Assembly (NCBI GenBank): GCA_004561545.1
Contig: SFVK01000006.1
Coordinates: 71,489-135,488 of the forward strand
Source of the DNA: a bacterium
Lineage (GTDB): Bacteria; Bacillota; Clostridia; Oscillospirales; Ruminococcaceae
DNA length: 64,000 nt
Reading direction: 5' to 3'
Positions 62,696 through 64,000 of the stretch are shown here, in pieces; positions within the stretch are counted from its first letter, which is position 1; each line of letters starts with the position of its first letter. A program made the position numbers and the translations under genes. The notes beneath the pieces are model-generated. The model worked only from the letters and a program-made list of their open reading frames with translations, was not told the DNA's origin and searched no databases.

Positions 62696-63313
62696 TCACC
62701 TTTTCATGTCAGCAATCTTCCGTATCATCCCATAATGTTTCACGCTCTTCCTCGTGATCCTGTTATAATCATCCGAAACCAGGTAATCCAGCAGCCACGC
62801 TTTCGGCACCATGAACCGTGGGCGGCGCTGGATAGTGCGCAGGCGGCCCTCGGTGCACCAGCGGGAGACCGTGTGGGGGGTGTAGCCGGTGAAGCGGGCG
62901 ATCTGCTCCACGGTCAGAACGTTGGGGGCGTCGGCCAGCTGCTGTTCCAGGTGGCGGCGGAGCAGCAGGCGGCTGACGATCTCGTAATCGAGGGTGCGGG
63001 TCAGGGACACGGCGGGCGGCTTGCGCTGGGGATAGTTCTTATACCACCCGCTGGGAGGAGCGTAATGCTCCGGTTCGGTCATACGGCGGCACAGGTAGGC
63101 GGCCACGTCCGCCTTGGCGATCTTGTAGCAGCGGGTGCGCTTGCCGGTGTGGATGCAGGGCACCAGACCGCTCTGCAGCAGATACAGCGAAGTGCGGGTG
63201 CCGATGTGGCAGGCTTGGCGGAAGTCGTTGCGGCTCATGGGATCGGGATAAGGTGCCAGCAGCGCGTCGATCTCCTTTGCCAGCCGGTCTTGCGTAATGG
63301 TTTGTTCGTTCAT
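62696..63313 (-). CDS. Double helix-turn-helix excisionase-like DNA-binding protein
   Basis: A 205-aa protein with two excisionase/MerR-type DNA-binding units: one near the N-terminus (SRNDFRQACHIGTRTSLYLLQSG, then KRTRCYKIAKADVAAYL) and one near the C-terminus (LTVEQIARFTGYTPHTVSRWCTEGRL, then RRPRFMVPKAWLLDYL). Two such units in one chain suggest binding to two sites. I chose the ATG at 63313 with AAGGAG upstream. It lies next to the right attachment site, so it may be the recombination directionality factor or a second regulator. Confidence 0.75.
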   Translation of the reverse strand: MNEQTITQDRLAKEIDALLAPYPDPMSRNDFRQACHIGTRTSLYLLQSGLVPCIHTGKRTRCYKIAKADVAAYLCRRMTEPEHYAPPSGWYKNYPQRKPPAVSLTRTLDYEIVSRLLLRRHLEQQLADAPNVLTVEQIARFTGYTPHTVSRWCTEGRLRTIQRRPRFMVPKAWLLDYLVSDDYNRITRKSVKHYGMIRKIADMKR

Positions 63314-63662
63314 GGTCGGATTCTCCTTTGATGAAATTCGGACCCGGAGAAACCGTATCAGCACGACAAGATTCTTGGATTTTGGGGTGATTTTCTCGCC
63401 TGCGGGGGAATTTTATGCCGGGACAACCCGGCCAGAACCAGCCCCGGCGGGCCGGATGCTGTGCCGGTTATCTTGCACGGTATCTTGCATTTTTCCCGGA
63501 AGGCGCTGCTTTTCGCCCCAAAGGGTGGCACTGAACTTTTACTTGTACCCACGCGGTTTTGTGGGCGGATGCCCCGGAAATCTGCGTGGTGTGGCCAAAA
63601 TGGGCGGGACGAAACGGCCTGTTTTGACCCTGGGGGAGCACAGACGGCATTGGGGACACAAA
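63314..63662. other. Right arm of the element, no gene recognised
   Basis: A 349-nt non-coding stretch inside the right attachment site. It holds ATCTTGCA twice (63470-63477 and 63482-63489), followed by TTTTTCC, which matches the repeats in the units left of tRNA-Ser. These could be integrase arm-binding sites. The rest is G+C-rich with no open frame that looks real. Confidence 0.6.
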
Positions 63663-63723
63663 ACTCGAAATGCTTTAGGTCTCGAGAGAGGCGCGTGGGT
63701 TCGACTCCCACCATCTCCGCCAG
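63663..63723 (+). repeat. Right attachment site (61-bp direct repeat with 37592-37652)
   Basis: An exact copy of the tRNA-Ser 3' half from ACTCGAAATG to CCGCCAG. It has no 5' half in front of it, so it is not a working tRNA. It marks the right border of the element and is probably the displaced original 3' end of the chromosomal tRNA gene. Confidence 0.95.
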
Positions 63724-63727
63724 ATGG

Positions 63728-63765
63728 GGGCAAGGACGGAACCGTCCTTGCCCTTGTTCTTTTTT
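63728..63765 (+). terminator. Original tRNA-Ser terminator at the right chromosomal border
   Basis: A 12-bp perfect stem GGGCAAGGACGG/CCGTCCTTGCCC with a 2-nt AA core, followed by TTGTTCTTTTTT. It lies 4 nt after the right attachment site, as expected for the tRNA terminator before insertion. Confidence 0.9.
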
Positions 63766-63930
63766 CGGGAAGAGGATGTTTTACAGAAATTAGCCTTTTG
63801 TATGACCATTCATGCACTGACGCGGTCCCGTGTGGCTGAGGTGGCCACGTTGATGTCCACGCTCAAACCGGAGTGGTGGGATTTTGAAGGAGCCAATCAG
63901 CGTAACCGCCCACAGAAACCACGCCCTTGA
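63766..63930 (+). pseudogene. Possible gene remnant of unknown origin
   Basis: An open frame ending in TGA at 63928-63930 has a protein-like tail (VAEVATLMSTLKPEWWDFEGANQ). It has no ribosome site and begins inside or near the terminator, so it is more likely the end of a broken gene than a working one. I do not recognise the family. Confidence 0.25.
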
Positions 63931-63934
63931 CAAA

Positions 63935-63978
63935 GCAGCCGGGACCGAAGGTTCACTTCGGTCCCGGCTGCTGTTATT
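63935..63978. terminator. Strong hairpin at the right edge
   Basis: A perfect 16-bp stem GCAGCCGGGACCGAAG with its complement and a 5-nt loop GTTCA, followed by TGTTATT on the plus strand. It is probably a bidirectional terminator. Confidence 0.7.
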
Positions 63979-64000
63979 CATCCTGTTTAAAGCAACTCTG

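Larger units (their letters stand above)
37592..63723. mobile_element. Integrative mobilizable element, about 26 kb, in tRNA-Ser(CGA)
   Basis: Bounded by 61-bp direct repeats of the tRNA 3' half, with a distance of 26,071 bp between copies. It carries a tyrosine integrase, two excisionase-like proteins, a MOBP relaxase, a MobC-like protein, a RepA-like ATPase and an XRE switch, but no type IV secretion genes; thus it is likely mobilised by helper elements. Cargo: a zeta-toxin-like gene, an eight-gene type I restriction-modification operon and an unrecognised three-gene STAND-like operon. The left module is G+C-rich like the host; the cargo from about 43 kb on is visibly more A+T-rich. Confidence 0.92.

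Noticed and set aside
62436..62735. A 99-aa plus-strand frame between the RM operon and the right-end regulator
   Set aside because: No ribosome site, begins inside the RM promoter, composition is not protein-like, and it runs into the regulator gene on the other strand.
37592..63723. Integrative conjugative element (self-transmissible)
   Set aside because: No VirB4, VirD4/TraG coupling protein or other type IV secretion genes are present; only mobilisation functions are seen.
37592..63723. Prophage
   Set aside because: The integrase, repressor and excisionase-like genes would fit, but there are no capsid, terminase, portal, tail or lysis genes.

Overview
The window looks like the chromosome of a high-G+C gut Clostridium-class Firmicute, probably in the Oscillospiraceae (Gemmiger, Subdoligranulum or Faecalibacterium-like). 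This is an inference from strong AGGAGG ribosome-binding sites, the Ser/Ala-rich lipoprotein leaders of the solute-binding proteins, a LytS/YesN-type two-component pair next to a CUT1 sugar transporter, an ArgR-type ARG box, and very G+C-rich codon use. It has two parts: chromosomal backbone (1-37651 and after 63723) and one integrated mobile element of about 26 kb (37592-63723).

Backbone, left to right. (i) The 3' end of a gene that resembles class III fructose-bisphosphatase, ended by a strong hairpin. (ii) A uronic-acid polysaccharide utilisation locus. On the minus strand, a CUT1 ABC importer (binding protein plus two permeases) is followed by GH88 unsaturated glucuronyl hydrolase, GH2 beta-glucuronidase, a DUF2264 protein and a GH2 beta-galactosidase. 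Divergently on the plus strand lie a sensor kinase, an AraC-type response regulator, a heparinase II/III-like lyase, a small P-loop kinase-like protein and a galactose-binding-fold protein. Together they suggest sensing, importing and cutting of glycosaminoglycan-like or other uronate oligosaccharides. (iii) A stand-alone MmeI-type (type IIL) restriction-modification enzyme. (iv) A minus-strand tRNA-Met/tRNA-Glu operon with a complete promoter and terminator, and a Fur/PerR-type regulator. (v) An oligopeptide ABC transporter (OppA-B-C-D-F order). (vi) A complete arginine operon, argGHCJBDF, with an ARG box over its start. (vii) A small unknown gene and tRNA-Ser(CGA).

The mobile element sits in the 3' half of tRNA-Ser(CGA). 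Perfect 61-bp copies of that half lie at 37592-37652 and 63663-63723. Its left module is G+C-rich and holds a zeta-toxin-like gene, a tyrosine integrase, a MOBP-type relaxase that seems to use a CTG start, a MobC-like protein, a RepA/KaiC-like ATPase, four palindromes spaced exactly 42 bp apart, an excisionase-like protein and a divergent XRE regulator. No conjugation (type IV secretion) genes are visible, so it is best described as an integrative mobilizable element. Its cargo is more A+T-rich and all on the minus strand: a tight eight-gene type I restriction-modification operon with unusual passengers (RhuM, a membrane protein, a possible HEPN protein, an M48-type peptidase), and a separate three-gene operon that I do not recognise. 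That operon encodes a 1796-aa STAND-like ATPase, a 373-aa protein ending in a HEPN-like RNKLAH motif, and a 566-aa coiled-coil protein. A second excisionase-like protein lies next to the right attachment site.

The best candidate for an undescribed system is the three-gene STAND/HEPN-like/coiled-coil operon (43987-52312). It has its own promoter and lies in a defence island beside restriction-modification genes. The phased 42-bp palindrome array and the stack of broken tRNA-Ser copies upstream of the attachment site are the most unusual non-coding structures.
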